A stretch of 64,000 bases of DNA from Acetobacteraceae bacterium (GTDB taxonomy: Bacteria > Pseudomonadota > Alphaproteobacteria > Acetobacterales > Acetobacteraceae), in the NCBI GenBank assembly GCA_027482245.1, contig JAIXWG010000015.1:124001-188000 (forward strand). Direction: 5' to 3'. Shown piece after piece: positions 52,135 to 60,517 of the stretch. A program made the translations under genes and the position numbers. Position 1 is the stretch's first letter. Every line of letters begins with the position of its first letter. The notes under the pieces were generated by a model that was not told the origin of the DNA, ran no database searches, and saw only the letters and a list, made by a program, of their open reading frames with translations.

Positions 52135-52704
52135 ATGACGGACCAACCCGAGGAAAAGCCCCCGCTGCGTCGCCGGCTTTTCGTGCTGCGACTGGCCGCC
52201 ATCGGCGGCGCGGCGCCGGCACTCGCGGCCTGCGTGCCGCAGCAGCCCGTCTATGTGCAGCAACCCGTCTACCAGCAGCCCGTGGTGCGGCGGGGCACGG
52301 GGATCAGCGACAGCGACCCCTCCGACGCACCAGGCAACGGTCGCGGCGGCCATCGCGGCAGCGGCGTGACCGACAGCGACCCGAATGACAGCCCCGGCTA
52401 CGGCCGCGGCGGATATCAGCGCCGCACCGGCGTCAGCGACAGCGACCCGAACGACCCGCCGGGCGGCGGCCGTGGCGGCTACCGCCGCGCCACCGGCATC
52501 ACGGATAGCGACCCCTCCGACGGCCCCGGCAATGGCCGCGGCGGCTATCGCGGCGCGCCCGTGCGCCGCACCGGCATCACGGATAGCGACCCGTCGGACG
52601 GGCCCGGCAATGGCCGTGGCGGCTACCGCGGCGGCGGCTACCGCACCAACCTGACCGACAGCGACCCCTCCGACGGCCCGGGCCGCGGGCGGCGGGGGTA
52701 CTGA
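52135..52704 (+). CDS. Lipoprotein with six DSDP repeats
   Basis: 189 residues. Twin-arginine-like RRR (12-14), hydrophobic LFVLRLAAIGGAAPALAAC and lipobox Cys33 point to a lipoprotein, perhaps Tat-exported. A short QQPVY/VQQPVYQQPV segment precedes six units of the form TGITDSDPSDGPGNGRGGY, starting at about residues 56, 77, 99, 121, 147 and 172. The acidic DSDPSD parts look like Ca-binding loops and the GRGGY parts are basic and glycine-rich. I do not recognise the family; function unknown. Confidence 0.75.
   Translation: MTDQPEEKPPLRRRLFVLRLAAIGGAAPALAACVPQQPVYVQQPVYQQPVVRRGTGISDSDPSDAPGNGRGGHRGSGVTDSDPNDSPGYGRGGYQRRTGVSDSDPNDPPGGGRGGYRRATGITDSDPSDGPGNGRGGYRGAPVRRTGITDSDPSDGPGNGRGGYRGGGYRTNLTDSDPSDGPGRGRRGY
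52301..52701 (+). repeat. Coding tandem repeats of the DSDP lipoprotein
   Basis: Six degenerate units of 63-78 bases encode the repeats; units four and five are nearly identical in sequence, suggesting recent duplication. Confidence 0.8.
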
Positions 52705-52737
52705 AAAGCCGAAACCCCCCAACCCCCCCTGTTCCTA

Positions 52738-52801
52738 CCCCGCAAGCGTGGGGGGAGGGAAAGGTTGCGCCAGAGGCACTCCCTCCCCCGCGCTTGCGGG
52801 G
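52738..52801. repeat. Imperfect inverted repeat between two convergent genes
   Basis: 52738-52760 (CCCCGCAAGCG then TGGGGGGAGGGA) is the near-complement of 52780-52801, with a 19 bp loop and a one-base length difference. It looks like a common intergenic palindrome of GC-rich alphaproteobacteria and may terminate both flanking genes. A second hairpin (CGCCGCC-GTCA-GGCGGCG) overlaps the end of the CBS gene. Confidence 0.7.
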
Positions 52802-52840
52802 GAGGGTCGGGGTGGGGGTAAGGCGCTACACCCGCCGCCG

Positions 52841-53539
52841 TCAGGCGGCGGCGAACAGGTAGGTCGGCATGGGCTGGGTGTTGTCCACCACGCCCTTCAC
52901 GCCCGGCACGTTCTCCGCCAGCACGCGAAGCCCCCGCTGCACCGCGGCGCTGCGGCTGAAGCCGTGGAACTCCACCACCCCATCCTTCACATCGACCAGC
53001 GCATAGAAGGTGTCCGCCCAGGGCTCCCGCTTCATCGCCGCCAGCACGGCGCGACGGATGCGGTCGTCGGACAATTCGCCGGCCTCCGGCGCCGGCGCCA
53101 CCAGCGCCCGCAACAGGTCGGCGCGGGACACCAGGCCCTTCAGCCGCCCCTCCTGCGTCACCAGCACGCGGCGGATGCCCCGGTCCTCCATCATGTGCGC
53201 GATCACGGAAGCCAGCGTGTCCGGATCGACGGCGACGACATCCTCCGTCATCACATCCGCCGCCGTCATCCCATGGGTGCGCGCATAACGCTCCGCATCC
53301 CGCGCGGGGTTCGCGAACATGGAAGCGAGCCAGCCGGCGGGCCTGTCATCCTCCCCCGCCAGCCTGCGAATCAGGTCGGCCTCCGTCACGATGCCGGCGA
53401 CAGCCCCATCGGCAGCCACCACCGGCACGGCGGAAATGCCGCGATCCGCCAGCAGCCGCGCGATGGCGATCACGGGGGTCGAAGGCGGCACCGTCACGAC
53501 ATCGGCGGTCATCAGGTCACGGGCGCGAAGACTGGTCAT
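52841..53539 (-). CDS. CBS-domain pair with BON domain
   Basis: 232 residues, cytoplasmic. Two CBS motifs (MTADVVTVPPSTPVIAIARL and MTEDVVAVDPDTLASVIAHM), each ending in a VTEADLIRR/VSRADLLRA box, bind adenine nucleotides in relatives. A C-terminal BON domain follows (WADTFYALVDVKDGVVEFHG). Often a regulatory or stress protein; the partner is not apparent here. Confidence 0.9.
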   Translation of the reverse strand: MTSLRARDLMTADVVTVPPSTPVIAIARLLADRGISAVPVVAADGAVAGIVTEADLIRRLAGEDDRPAGWLASMFANPARDAERYARTHGMTAADVMTEDVVAVDPDTLASVIAHMMEDRGIRRVLVTQEGRLKGLVSRADLLRALVAPAPEAGELSDDRIRRAVLAAMKREPWADTFYALVDVKDGVVEFHGFSRSAAVQRGLRVLAENVPGVKGVVDNTQPMPTYLFAAA

Positions 53540-53696
53540 GGCTCAATCCCTCCGAGGGTTGGTTCCCATGGCCCAGACGCTACGCCCCGCCCGCGCCCGC
53601 TTCCTTGACGCAGGTCAAGCGCCGAAGGGCGCTCTTCCGCGATCCGCGACACCCCTGTATTGCTGGACCACAAGCAACACAGGGAGGGTCCAACCG

Positions 53697-54674
53697 ATGA
53701 CCACGACAATTGGCCGCCGCGGTCTCGCGGCCCTTGGCGCCGCCGCCATCGCGGCACCCGGCATCGCGCGGGCGCAGGGCACGCAGATGGCGATCGCCAC
53801 CGGCACGACCGGCGGCGTCTACTACCCGCTCGGCGGCGCGCTCGCGAACTACCTCTCCCGCGGCATCCCCGGCATGTCCGCCACCGTCGAGGTCACCGGC
53901 GGCTCCGTCGCCAACTTCCAGCTGCTCGGCGCCGGACGCGTCGGCCTGCTGTTCGGCCAGGTGGACGCCGCGGTCGACGGGCTGCGCGGCGCCGGGCCCT
54001 TCCGCGGGCGCGCCGTCGCCGCCCGCGCCATCGCCGTGCTCTACACCAACCGCATGCAGGTGGTGACCACGGCCGCGACCGGCATCCGCTCCATCGCGGA
54101 CCTCAAGGGCAAGCGCGTCTCCACCGGCGCCCCCGGCTCCGCCACCGAACTCTTCGCCTTCCGCGTCATCGCCGCCGCCGGCCTCGACCGCGACAAGGAT
54201 TTCCGCGCCCGCGAACGCCTCTCGCCCGCCGAATCCACCAACGCCATCCGCGACGGCAAGCTCGACGCCTACTTCTTCGTCTCAGGGGTGCCGACCTCCG
54301 CCATCACCGACCTCGGCGCCACGCCCGGCACGCAAATCCAACTCGTGGACCATGCGGACCTGCACGCCCGCATCGTGCAGGAGAACGGGCCCGTCTACTT
54401 CCCCGAAGTCATCCCCGCCGGCACCTACCCCGGCCAGCGCACGGACAACCACCAGCTCTCCGTCGCCAACATCCTCGCCGTGCGCGAAGACATGTCGGCC
54501 GACATGGTCACCAACATCCTGCGCGTCACCTGGGAAAACCGGGAGGACTGGGCCCGCGTCCACGCCGAAGCCCGCAACTTCACCCTCAACGCCCAGAAGA
54601 CCGCCGCCGCCGGCATCCCCTGGCACCCCGCGGCGGAAGCCTTCTGGCGCTCCGCCGGCGCGACGCTGGCGTGA
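53697..54674 (+). CDS. TAXI-family TRAP transporter solute-binding protein
   Basis: 325 residues from the ATG at 53697 with GGAGG upstream. Tat-like signal (TTTIGRRGLAALGAAAIAAPG) cleaved after ARA. The mature protein opens MAIATGTTGGVYYPLGGALA, and has LKGKRVSTGAPGSATELFAF and DAYFFVSGVPTSAITDL, the TAXI pattern. It delivers a substrate (glutamate or other acids in relatives) to the fused permease encoded next. Confidence 0.93.
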   Translation: MTTTIGRRGLAALGAAAIAAPGIARAQGTQMAIATGTTGGVYYPLGGALANYLSRGIPGMSATVEVTGGSVANFQLLGAGRVGLLFGQVDAAVDGLRGAGPFRGRAVAARAIAVLYTNRMQVVTTAATGIRSIADLKGKRVSTGAPGSATELFAFRVIAAAGLDRDKDFRARERLSPAESTNAIRDGKLDAYFFVSGVPTSAITDLGATPGTQIQLVDHADLHARIVQENGPVYFPEVIPAGTYPGQRTDNHQLSVANILAVREDMSADMVTNILRVTWENREDWARVHAEARNFTLNAQKTAAAGIPWHPAAEAFWRSAGATLA

Positions 54675-54684
54675 CGGGGCGGCT

Positions 54685-54890
54685 TGCAGGGGGACCCTGT
54701 CCCCCTGCACCCCCTGCCAAAGGGCAGCGGCCCTTTGGAAACCCTTTCGATGGGCGGCGTGGAGGAGGGGCACGGAACGCCCGCCCGACACGCGGTCCCG
54801 CCGAGCCCCTCCTCCACGCCGCCCATGAATTGATGGGTTCAAAGGGGCCGCTGCCCCTTTGCGGGGTGCGCGAGGGGCAGCGCCCCTCGC
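54685..54890. repeat. Hairpin cluster between TRAP binding-protein and permease genes
   Basis: Five inverted repeats in 206 bp: 54685-54709 (10 bp, ending TGCA), 54717-54738 (CCAAAGGGC/GCCCTTTGG), a perfect 22 bp pair 54750-54771 with 54805-54826 and a 33 bp loop, 54840-54861 (CAAAGGGGC/GCCCCTTTG) and 54870-54890 (GCGAGGGGC/GCCCCTCGC). No gene fits here. It could be a mobile palindromic element or an attenuation point between the genes. Confidence 0.88.
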
Positions 54891-54924
54891 ATGCTCGCTC
54901 CCTCTCGCCCAGCAGGTCCTGCCG

Positions 54925-56949
54925 ATGAGCACCAGTGTCCTCCCGCCCGAGGTGCCGAAGGGCGCGTTGGATGATGCCACCGCCGCGAAGGTGGAGGCGC
55001 TGATCGAGCAGGAGGAGGGTGCGCAGAACCGCCTGCCGGGCTTGCTCGGCCATGCGGCGGTGGGTGTCGCGCTGGCGATGTCGCTGTTCCATCTCTGGGC
55101 AGCGTGGGACATCGTGCCGACGACGACGCTGCGTTATGTGCATGTCGGTTTCGCGATGGTGCTGGGCTTCGCGCTGTTCCCGATGCATCCGCGCTTCCGT
55201 CATCGCGTGATGGTCTGGGACTGGGCGCTGATCGCGGCCGGGATCTACTGCATTTGGTATCTCATCGCTGGCGGCGATGATCTCCAGGACCGCTATGTGT
55301 TCCCGGAGCCGATGGACATCGTCGTCGGCTGGATGCTGATCGCGCTGGTGCTGGAGGTGACGCGGCGCGCCACGGGCTGGATCATGCCGGCGGTGGCGAT
55401 TGCCTTCCTGCTCTATGCCTTCTTCGGCAATCACCTGGCGCCGCCCTGGCGGCACCAGGGCTACGACATGGATCGCCTGATCCCGCACATCACCATCACG
55501 CTGGAGGGGATCTTCGGCACGGCGATCGACGTCTCCGCGACGCTGATCGTGCTGTTCACGATCTATGGCGCGATCCTGCAGGCGACCGGGGCGGGCAAGT
55601 TCTTCGTCGATTTCTCCTTCAGCCTGACGGGCGGCAAGCCGTCGAGTGCCGGCCGCACCGTCGTGCTGTCATCGTTCCTGCTGGGCGGGCCTTCGGGGTC
55701 GGGGGTGGCGACGACCGTCACGCTTGGCACCGTCGCCTGGCCGATGATGCGCCAGGTGGGGTATCGGGCGGATGACGCGGGCGGGCTCCTGGCGGCGGGC
55801 GGGCTTGGCGCCATCCTTTCGCCGCCGGTCATGGGCGCGGCGGCCTTCCTGATCTCCGAGTATCTGAAGATCGGCTATCTCGACGTCATCGTCATGGCGA
55901 TCGTGCCGACCTGCCTCTACTACGCCTCGCTGCTCTTCATGGTGGAGTTGGACCAGCGGCGCATCGCGGCGCGGCTGGCGGCCGACCCCAACGCGGCCCC
56001 GCCGGTGGCCATGAAGGTCGATCCCGTCGGCAAGCTGGTGCGGGAGTATGGCTTCCACTTCTCCACGCTGATCGCGATCGTCGTCTTCATGGGCATCGGC
56101 TATTCGGCGACGCTCAGCGTGCTCTACGCCACCGTCGTTGCGGTGGTGCTCTCCTGGATCAAGCGGGAGACGGCGATCACGCCCCGTAAGCTGATCGATG
56201 CGCTGGCCAGCGGCGCGGTGCAGTCCGTCGGCATCGCCGCCACCTGCGCCTGCGCGGGCATCATCGTGGGTGTCATCACGCTGACGGGCCTTGGCCTGAA
56301 GTTCTCCGACATCGCCATCCAGGCGGCGGGCGGGTCGCTGGTGATCACCGCGATCTACACGGCGCTGATCGTCTGGGTCGTCGGCCTCGCGGTCCCCGTC
56401 ACCGCCAGCTACATCATCTGCGCCGTCGTCGCCGCGCCCGCGCTGATGAAGCTTGGCGTGCCGGACTACGCCGCGCATATGTTCGTCTTCTACTATGCCG
56501 TGCTGTCGGAGGTTTCCCCGCCGACCGCGCTCAGCCCCTTCGCGGCGAGTGCGATCACGGGGGCAGGCCCCTACCGCACCACCCTCCAGGCCTGGAAATA
56601 CACCCTGCCCGCCTTCGTCCTGCCCTTCGTCTTCGTGACCGACCCGGAAGGAGTGGGGCTGCTGCTGCGCTTCACCGCCTCCATGACCTGGGTCGACGTC
56701 GCCTGGCAGATCGTGCTGGCGACGGCCGGGCTCGCGGCGCTGGCGGCGGCCTGCCAGGGCTTCCTGGTGCGCGCCATGCCGGCCTGGGAACGGGTCACGC
56801 TGGTGGCGGCGGGGGTGCTGATGATCTTCCCCGCCTCGCTCGATGCGCTGGCGCCGGGCGTGGTGCCCTTCCCGCACTGGATCGGCCTCGGCCTGGCGGC
56901 GGTGCTGACGCTGCTGCAGATGCGCGGGCCAAGGGTGCGCCCCGCCTGA
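54925..56949 (+). CDS. TRAP transporter fused permease (DctQM)
   Basis: 674 residues from the ATG at 54925. A short acidic cytoplasmic N-terminus (AAKVEALIEQEEGAQNRL) is followed by about 16-18 membrane helices; the Q-like part covers the first ~170 residues and the M-like part the rest, with GRTVVLSSFLLGGPSGSGVA and SEVSPPTALSPFAASAITGA. It imports organic acids with Na+ or H+. Its stop overlaps the YjbF-like gene. Confidence 0.94.
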   Translation: MSTSVLPPEVPKGALDDATAAKVEALIEQEEGAQNRLPGLLGHAAVGVALAMSLFHLWAAWDIVPTTTLRYVHVGFAMVLGFALFPMHPRFRHRVMVWDWALIAAGIYCIWYLIAGGDDLQDRYVFPEPMDIVVGWMLIALVLEVTRRATGWIMPAVAIAFLLYAFFGNHLAPPWRHQGYDMDRLIPHITITLEGIFGTAIDVSATLIVLFTIYGAILQATGAGKFFVDFSFSLTGGKPSSAGRTVVLSSFLLGGPSGSGVATTVTLGTVAWPMMRQVGYRADDAGGLLAAGGLGAILSPPVMGAAAFLISEYLKIGYLDVIVMAIVPTCLYYASLLFMVELDQRRIAARLAADPNAAPPVAMKVDPVGKLVREYGFHFSTLIAIVVFMGIGYSATLSVLYATVVAVVLSWIKRETAITPRKLIDALASGAVQSVGIAATCACAGIIVGVITLTGLGLKFSDIAIQAAGGSLVITAIYTALIVWVVGLAVPVTASYIICAVVAAPALMKLGVPDYAAHMFVFYYAVLSEVSPPTALSPFAASAITGAGPYRTTLQAWKYTLPAFVLPFVFVTDPEGVGLLLRFTASMTWVDVAWQIVLATAGLAALAAACQGFLVRAMPAWERVTLVAAGVLMIFPASLDALAPGVVPFPHWIGLGLAAVLTLLQMRGPRVRPA

Positions 56950-57542
56950 TGGCGCGGCGGGCTGCCGGGCTGGTGCTGGCGCTGCTGCTCGCGGGCTGCG
57001 GCGACACGCCGGTGGCGGCGGCGCTGCGCGGGGTGATGCCGGCGGCGGAAGCGCCCGCCGCCGCCCTGCCCGCCGGCGGGCTGCGCCTGACCGGCACGCG
57101 CCAGCCGCTGGTCTTCGCCCTGGCGCAGCAGACCGGCAATCGCCGCCTCTGGCGCGCCGATGGCGGCGTCGCGGTGGCGACGGAGGGTCCGCGCATCATC
57201 GCGACCGCCGGCCTCGGCCAGATGCTGACCGCGACGCGGCAGGAGGGGCCGGACCCGCTGGAGGATGTGGCCGCCCTGCTCGACCAGCCCGCCAGCACGC
57301 GGCGCACCGTCGATCTGGCAGGGGCGAGCCGGGAGCCCTCCTCCATGCGCTTCGGCCTCGTCATCGAATGCCGGCTGACCGCCGCCCGCCTGGCCACGGA
57401 GATCCTGGTGCGGGAAGCCTGCACCAGCCCCGCCGGGGCCTTCACCAACCGCTTCTGGGCCGATCCCGAGACCGGCACCGTGCTGCGCAGCGAGCAATGG
57501 GTGGGGGATGAGGTCCCGGCGGTGACGATGGAGATGCGCTGA
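56949..57542 (+). CDS. YjbF-family lipoprotein
   Basis: 197 residues with a lipobox (LVLALLLAGC, Cys17). The mature part has LWRADGGVAVATEGPRIIAT and AGLGQMLTA, then TSPAGAFTNRFWADPETGTV and a C-terminal QWVGDE, close to YjbF proteins linked to exopolysaccharide. The TGATG overlap with a TRAP permease gene is an unexpected partnership. Function unproven. Confidence 0.75.
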   Translation: MARRAAGLVLALLLAGCGDTPVAAALRGVMPAAEAPAAALPAGGLRLTGTRQPLVFALAQQTGNRRLWRADGGVAVATEGPRIIATAGLGQMLTATRQEGPDPLEDVAALLDQPASTRRTVDLAGASREPSSMRFGLVIECRLTAARLATEILVREACTSPAGAFTNRFWADPETGTVLRSEQWVGDEVPAVTMEMR

Positions 57543-57548
57543 AGGCCT

Positions 57549-58418
57549 TCAGCCGCGCGCGATCCCGTCCAGCCGCGCCATGACGTCGTCCGGCAGCACC
57601 AGGTCCCCGGCGGCCAGGTTCTCCCGCAGATGCGCCGGGGATGACGTGCCGGGGATCAGAAGGATGTTGGGCGACCGGCGCAGCAGCCAGGCCAACGCCA
57701 CCTGCATCGCCGTGGCCCCGAGTTCGGCCGCCACCTCCGCCAGCACCACGGATTGCAGGGGCTGGAAGCCGCCCAGCGGGAAGAAGGGCACATAGGCGAT
57801 GCCGTCCCGCGCCAGATCGTCGATCAGCGCGTCGTCCTCGCGATGCGCCAGATTGTAGTGGTTCTGCACGCAGGCGATGGCGCCGATGCCCCGCGCCTCC
57901 GCCACCTGGCGCGGCGTCGCGTTGCTCAGGCCGATATGCCGCACCAGGCCCTGCCGCTGCAGCGCCATCAGCGCTTCCAGCTGCGGCGCGATGGAGCCCT
58001 CCGCCGGGCCATGCACCGCGAACATGCAGCGCAGGTTCACCACCTCCATCGCCTCCCGCCCCAGGTTGCGGAGGTTGTCATGCACGGCCTGCACGATCTC
58101 GGCCGGGGAGAAGGCGGGCAGCCAGGCCGCATCCGCCCCGCGCCGCGCGCCGACCTTGGTGACGATGGCGAGGTCGCCCGGATAGGGCGACAGCGCCTCG
58201 CGGATCAGCTGGTTGGTGAGGTGCGGGCCGTAGAAGTCGCTGGTGTCGATGTGGTTGACGCCGGCGGCCACCGCATCCCGCAGCACCGCCAGCGCCGCGT
58301 CGGGGTCTCGCGGCGGGCCGAAGACGCCGGGCCCCGCCAGCTGCATGGCCCCGTAGCCGATCCGCCGGACCTGGCGGTCCCCCAGCCGATAGGTGCCGGC
58401 CTGTGTGATGCTGGTCAT
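57549..58418 (-). CDS. YdbC (PdxI)-like aldo/keto reductase
   Basis: 289 residues, AGGAGA seven bases before the ATG. The catalytic D58, Y63 and K88 lie in HIDTSDFYGPH and IVTKVG; VVNLRCMFAVHGPAEGSIAP and AYVPFFPLGGFQPLQS are close to E. coli YdbC, reported to reduce pyridoxal. It would be an NADPH-dependent reductase. The divergent LysR gene at 58512 is the likely regulator. Confidence 0.92.
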   Translation of the reverse strand: MTSITQAGTYRLGDRQVRRIGYGAMQLAGPGVFGPPRDPDAALAVLRDAVAAGVNHIDTSDFYGPHLTNQLIREALSPYPGDLAIVTKVGARRGADAAWLPAFSPAEIVQAVHDNLRNLGREAMEVVNLRCMFAVHGPAEGSIAPQLEALMALQRQGLVRHIGLSNATPRQVAEARGIGAIACVQNHYNLAHREDDALIDDLARDGIAYVPFFPLGGFQPLQSVVLAEVAAELGATAMQVALAWLLRRSPNILLIPGTSSPAHLRENLAAGDLVLPDDVMARLDGIARG

Positions 58419-58462
58419 CGTCGTTCTCCTGTGGACGGGACGGACAATGGCCGCTGCGGCAT

Positions 58463-58477
58463 TGCGCGATAATCCGC
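58463..58477 (+). promoter_or_regulatory. Shared 15-mer in the second LysR divergon
   Basis: TGCGCGATAATCCGC, 14 of 15 bases the same as 42692-42706, lies 34 bases before this lysR start and 40 bases before the other. Probable promoter or operator element. Confidence 0.35.
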
Positions 58478-58511
58478 TAGGATCGGAACGGCCCGTGCGG
58501 GATTTCGGACA

Positions 58512-59411
58512 ATGGCGGTGGACCTTGGTGACCTGAACGCCTTCCTCGCCGTTGCCCGCGCGCGCGGCTTCCGGGAGGCCGCGCGGGTGACAGGCGGCAG
58601 CGCGTCCGGCCTCAGCGAGGCCGTGCGCCGGCTGGAGGCGCGGCTCGGCCTGCGCCTGCTGCACCGGACCACGCGCAGCCTCCGCCCGACCGAGGCCGGG
58701 CAGCGGCTGCTCGATCGCCTCGGCCCCGCGCTGGGGGAGGTGGCGGCGGCGCTGGATGCCGTGGGCAGCCTGCGGGACACGCCAACGGGCACGCTGCGCC
58801 TCAACGTCCCCGTCAGCGCCGCGCGGCTGGTGCTGCCGCAGATCGTGCCACCCTTCATCGCCGTCCATCCCGGCATCCGGGTGGAGGTGACGGCGGAGGA
58901 CAGCTTCGTCGATGTGCTGGGCGCGGGCTGCGATGCCGGCATCCGCTACGATGAACGGCTGGAGCAGGACATGATCGCGGTGCCGATCGGCCCGCGCCGG
59001 CAGCGCTTCGCCGCCGCGGCCGCGCCGGCCTATCTGCGCCGCCATGGCGCCCCCGCCCATCCGCGGGACCTGATGGCCCATGCCTGCCTGCGCGGCCGCT
59101 TCCCGAGCGGTGCCATGCCGCCCTGGGAGTTCGAGCGGGAGGGGGAGGTGGTGCGCGTGGACCCCACAGGCCCGCTGCTGGTCAGCCTCGGCGGCGCGGT
59201 GGACCTGGCGGTGGAGGCCGCGATCGCCGGGACGGGCATCATCTACCTGTTCGAGGACTGGCTGCGCCCGCATCTCGACCGGGGCACGCTGGAGCCGGTG
59301 CTGGAGCCCTGGTGGCAGCCCTTCCCGGGGCCCTTCCTCTACTATCCCGGCCGGCGGCTGGTCCCCGGGCCGCTGCGCGCCTTCATCGACTTCGTGAAGG
59401 CGGCGGCGTGA
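58512..59411 (+). CDS. LysR-family transcriptional regulator (divergent from aldo/keto reductase)
   Basis: 299 residues. DNA-binding part: LGDLNAFLAVARARGFREAA, VTGGSASGLSEAVRRLEARL and LLHRTTRSLRPTEAGQRLLD. The effector domain follows with GAGCDAGIRYDERLEQDMIA and LFEDWLRPHL near the end. Likely controls the divergent aldo/keto reductase. It ends three bases from the convergent MraY-like gene, with no room for a terminator. Confidence 0.94.
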   Translation: MAVDLGDLNAFLAVARARGFREAARVTGGSASGLSEAVRRLEARLGLRLLHRTTRSLRPTEAGQRLLDRLGPALGEVAAALDAVGSLRDTPTGTLRLNVPVSAARLVLPQIVPPFIAVHPGIRVEVTAEDSFVDVLGAGCDAGIRYDERLEQDMIAVPIGPRRQRFAAAAAPAYLRRHGAPAHPRDLMAHACLRGRFPSGAMPPWEFEREGEVVRVDPTGPLLVSLGGAVDLAVEAAIAGTGIIYLFEDWLRPHLDRGTLEPVLEPWWQPFPGPFLYYPGRRLVPGPLRAFIDFVKAAA

Positions 59412-59414
59412 CCG

Positions 59415-60467
59415 CTACCGCCAGCCGAGCCCGGCCCCCCGCATGCGCCGGAGCACGAACCCCATCCAGACCAGCTGGCCGGCGACGGCCGGCAGCACCA
59501 CCAGCGGCTTCAGCGGCGGCGGCAGCTGGAGAAAGGCCAGCGCGAGCGCGGCGTGGAAGACCGCGAAGCCCCAATGCACGCCCGCCACCACCCGCACCGG
59601 CACGCCCGATCGCTGCGCCAGCTGGTAGAGGTGCGTCCGGTGCCCCTCCGCCAGGCGTTCGCGCATCAGCGCCCGCCGCGCGAGCGTGAAGGCCGCGTCG
59701 AAGAGCAGGGAGAAGATCAGCAGCGGCACGATGAGGAAGGAGACCTGCTGCCCGTCGAAGCGGGACGCCGCGACGGCCAGCACCGCCAGCATGAAGCCCG
59801 CGAACTGGCTGCCGACATCGCCCATGAAGATGCGGGCGGGGTGGATGTTGAACGGCAGGAAGCCCGCGAAGCCGGCCGCCAGGAACAGCGCGGCGGCATA
59901 GACGAACCAGCCACCCTGCAGCGCCGCCAGCAGCGCCAGCGCGGCACTCGCCAGCAGCAGCGTGCCCCCTACCAGCCCGTCCAGCCCATCCATGAAGTTC
60001 ACGGCGTTGGTGCAGCCGACGATCCAGACCAGCGTCAGCGCCACGCCCAGCCAGCCCAGCTCCACCACGCCGATCCAGGGCAGCGCCAGCTTCTGCACCA
60101 CCAGCCCGCTGCCCACCGCCACCAGCGCCGCCAGGAACTGCGCCGCCAGCCTCAGCCGGGCGGAAAGGTCCCGCACGTCATCCACCAGCGCCACGGCCGC
60201 GATGGCGCCGGCGGCAAGGATCACGCCGATGAACTGGCCATCCGCCACCCGGGCGAAATTGGCGACCTGGAACAGCACCAGCATCCCCGCCATGAAGGCG
60301 AGCACCACGCCGATGCCGCCGCCCCGCGGCGTCGGCCGTACATGGGCGCTGCGGGCATTCGGGTGGTCGAGGATCGGGAAGGCGATCATCAGCCGCACGG
60401 CGAGGGCGGAGAACACCGCCAGCGCGCCCGCGAAGGCCAGGTGTTCCAGGAAGGCGGGGACGGTCAT
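59415..60467 (-). CDS. MraY/WecA-family sugar-phosphate transferase
   Basis: 350 residues, about ten membrane helices. Key motifs: ARSAHVRPTPRGGGIG, the metal-binding VDDVRDLSARLRL, NAVNFMDGLDGL and FMGDVGSQFAGF. It transfers a sugar-1-phosphate from a UDP-sugar to undecaprenyl phosphate, the first step of O-antigen or exopolysaccharide assembly. It is not the cell-wall MraY by context; closest in pattern to WecA/WbpL-type enzymes. Confidence 0.88.
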   Translation of the reverse strand: MTVPAFLEHLAFAGALAVFSALAVRLMIAFPILDHPNARSAHVRPTPRGGGIGVVLAFMAGMLVLFQVANFARVADGQFIGVILAAGAIAAVALVDDVRDLSARLRLAAQFLAALVAVGSGLVVQKLALPWIGVVELGWLGVALTLVWIVGCTNAVNFMDGLDGLVGGTLLLASAALALLAALQGGWFVYAAALFLAAGFAGFLPFNIHPARIFMGDVGSQFAGFMLAVLAVAASRFDGQQVSFLIVPLLIFSLLFDAAFTLARRALMRERLAEGHRTHLYQLAQRSGVPVRVVAGVHWGFAVFHAALALAFLQLPPPLKPLVVLPAVAGQLVWMGFVLRRMRGAGLGWR

Positions 60468-60517
60468 GCCCGGCCGCTACAGCACGGCCGGGCGCGCCGG
60501 GGCAAGGTTGGCCCCTC

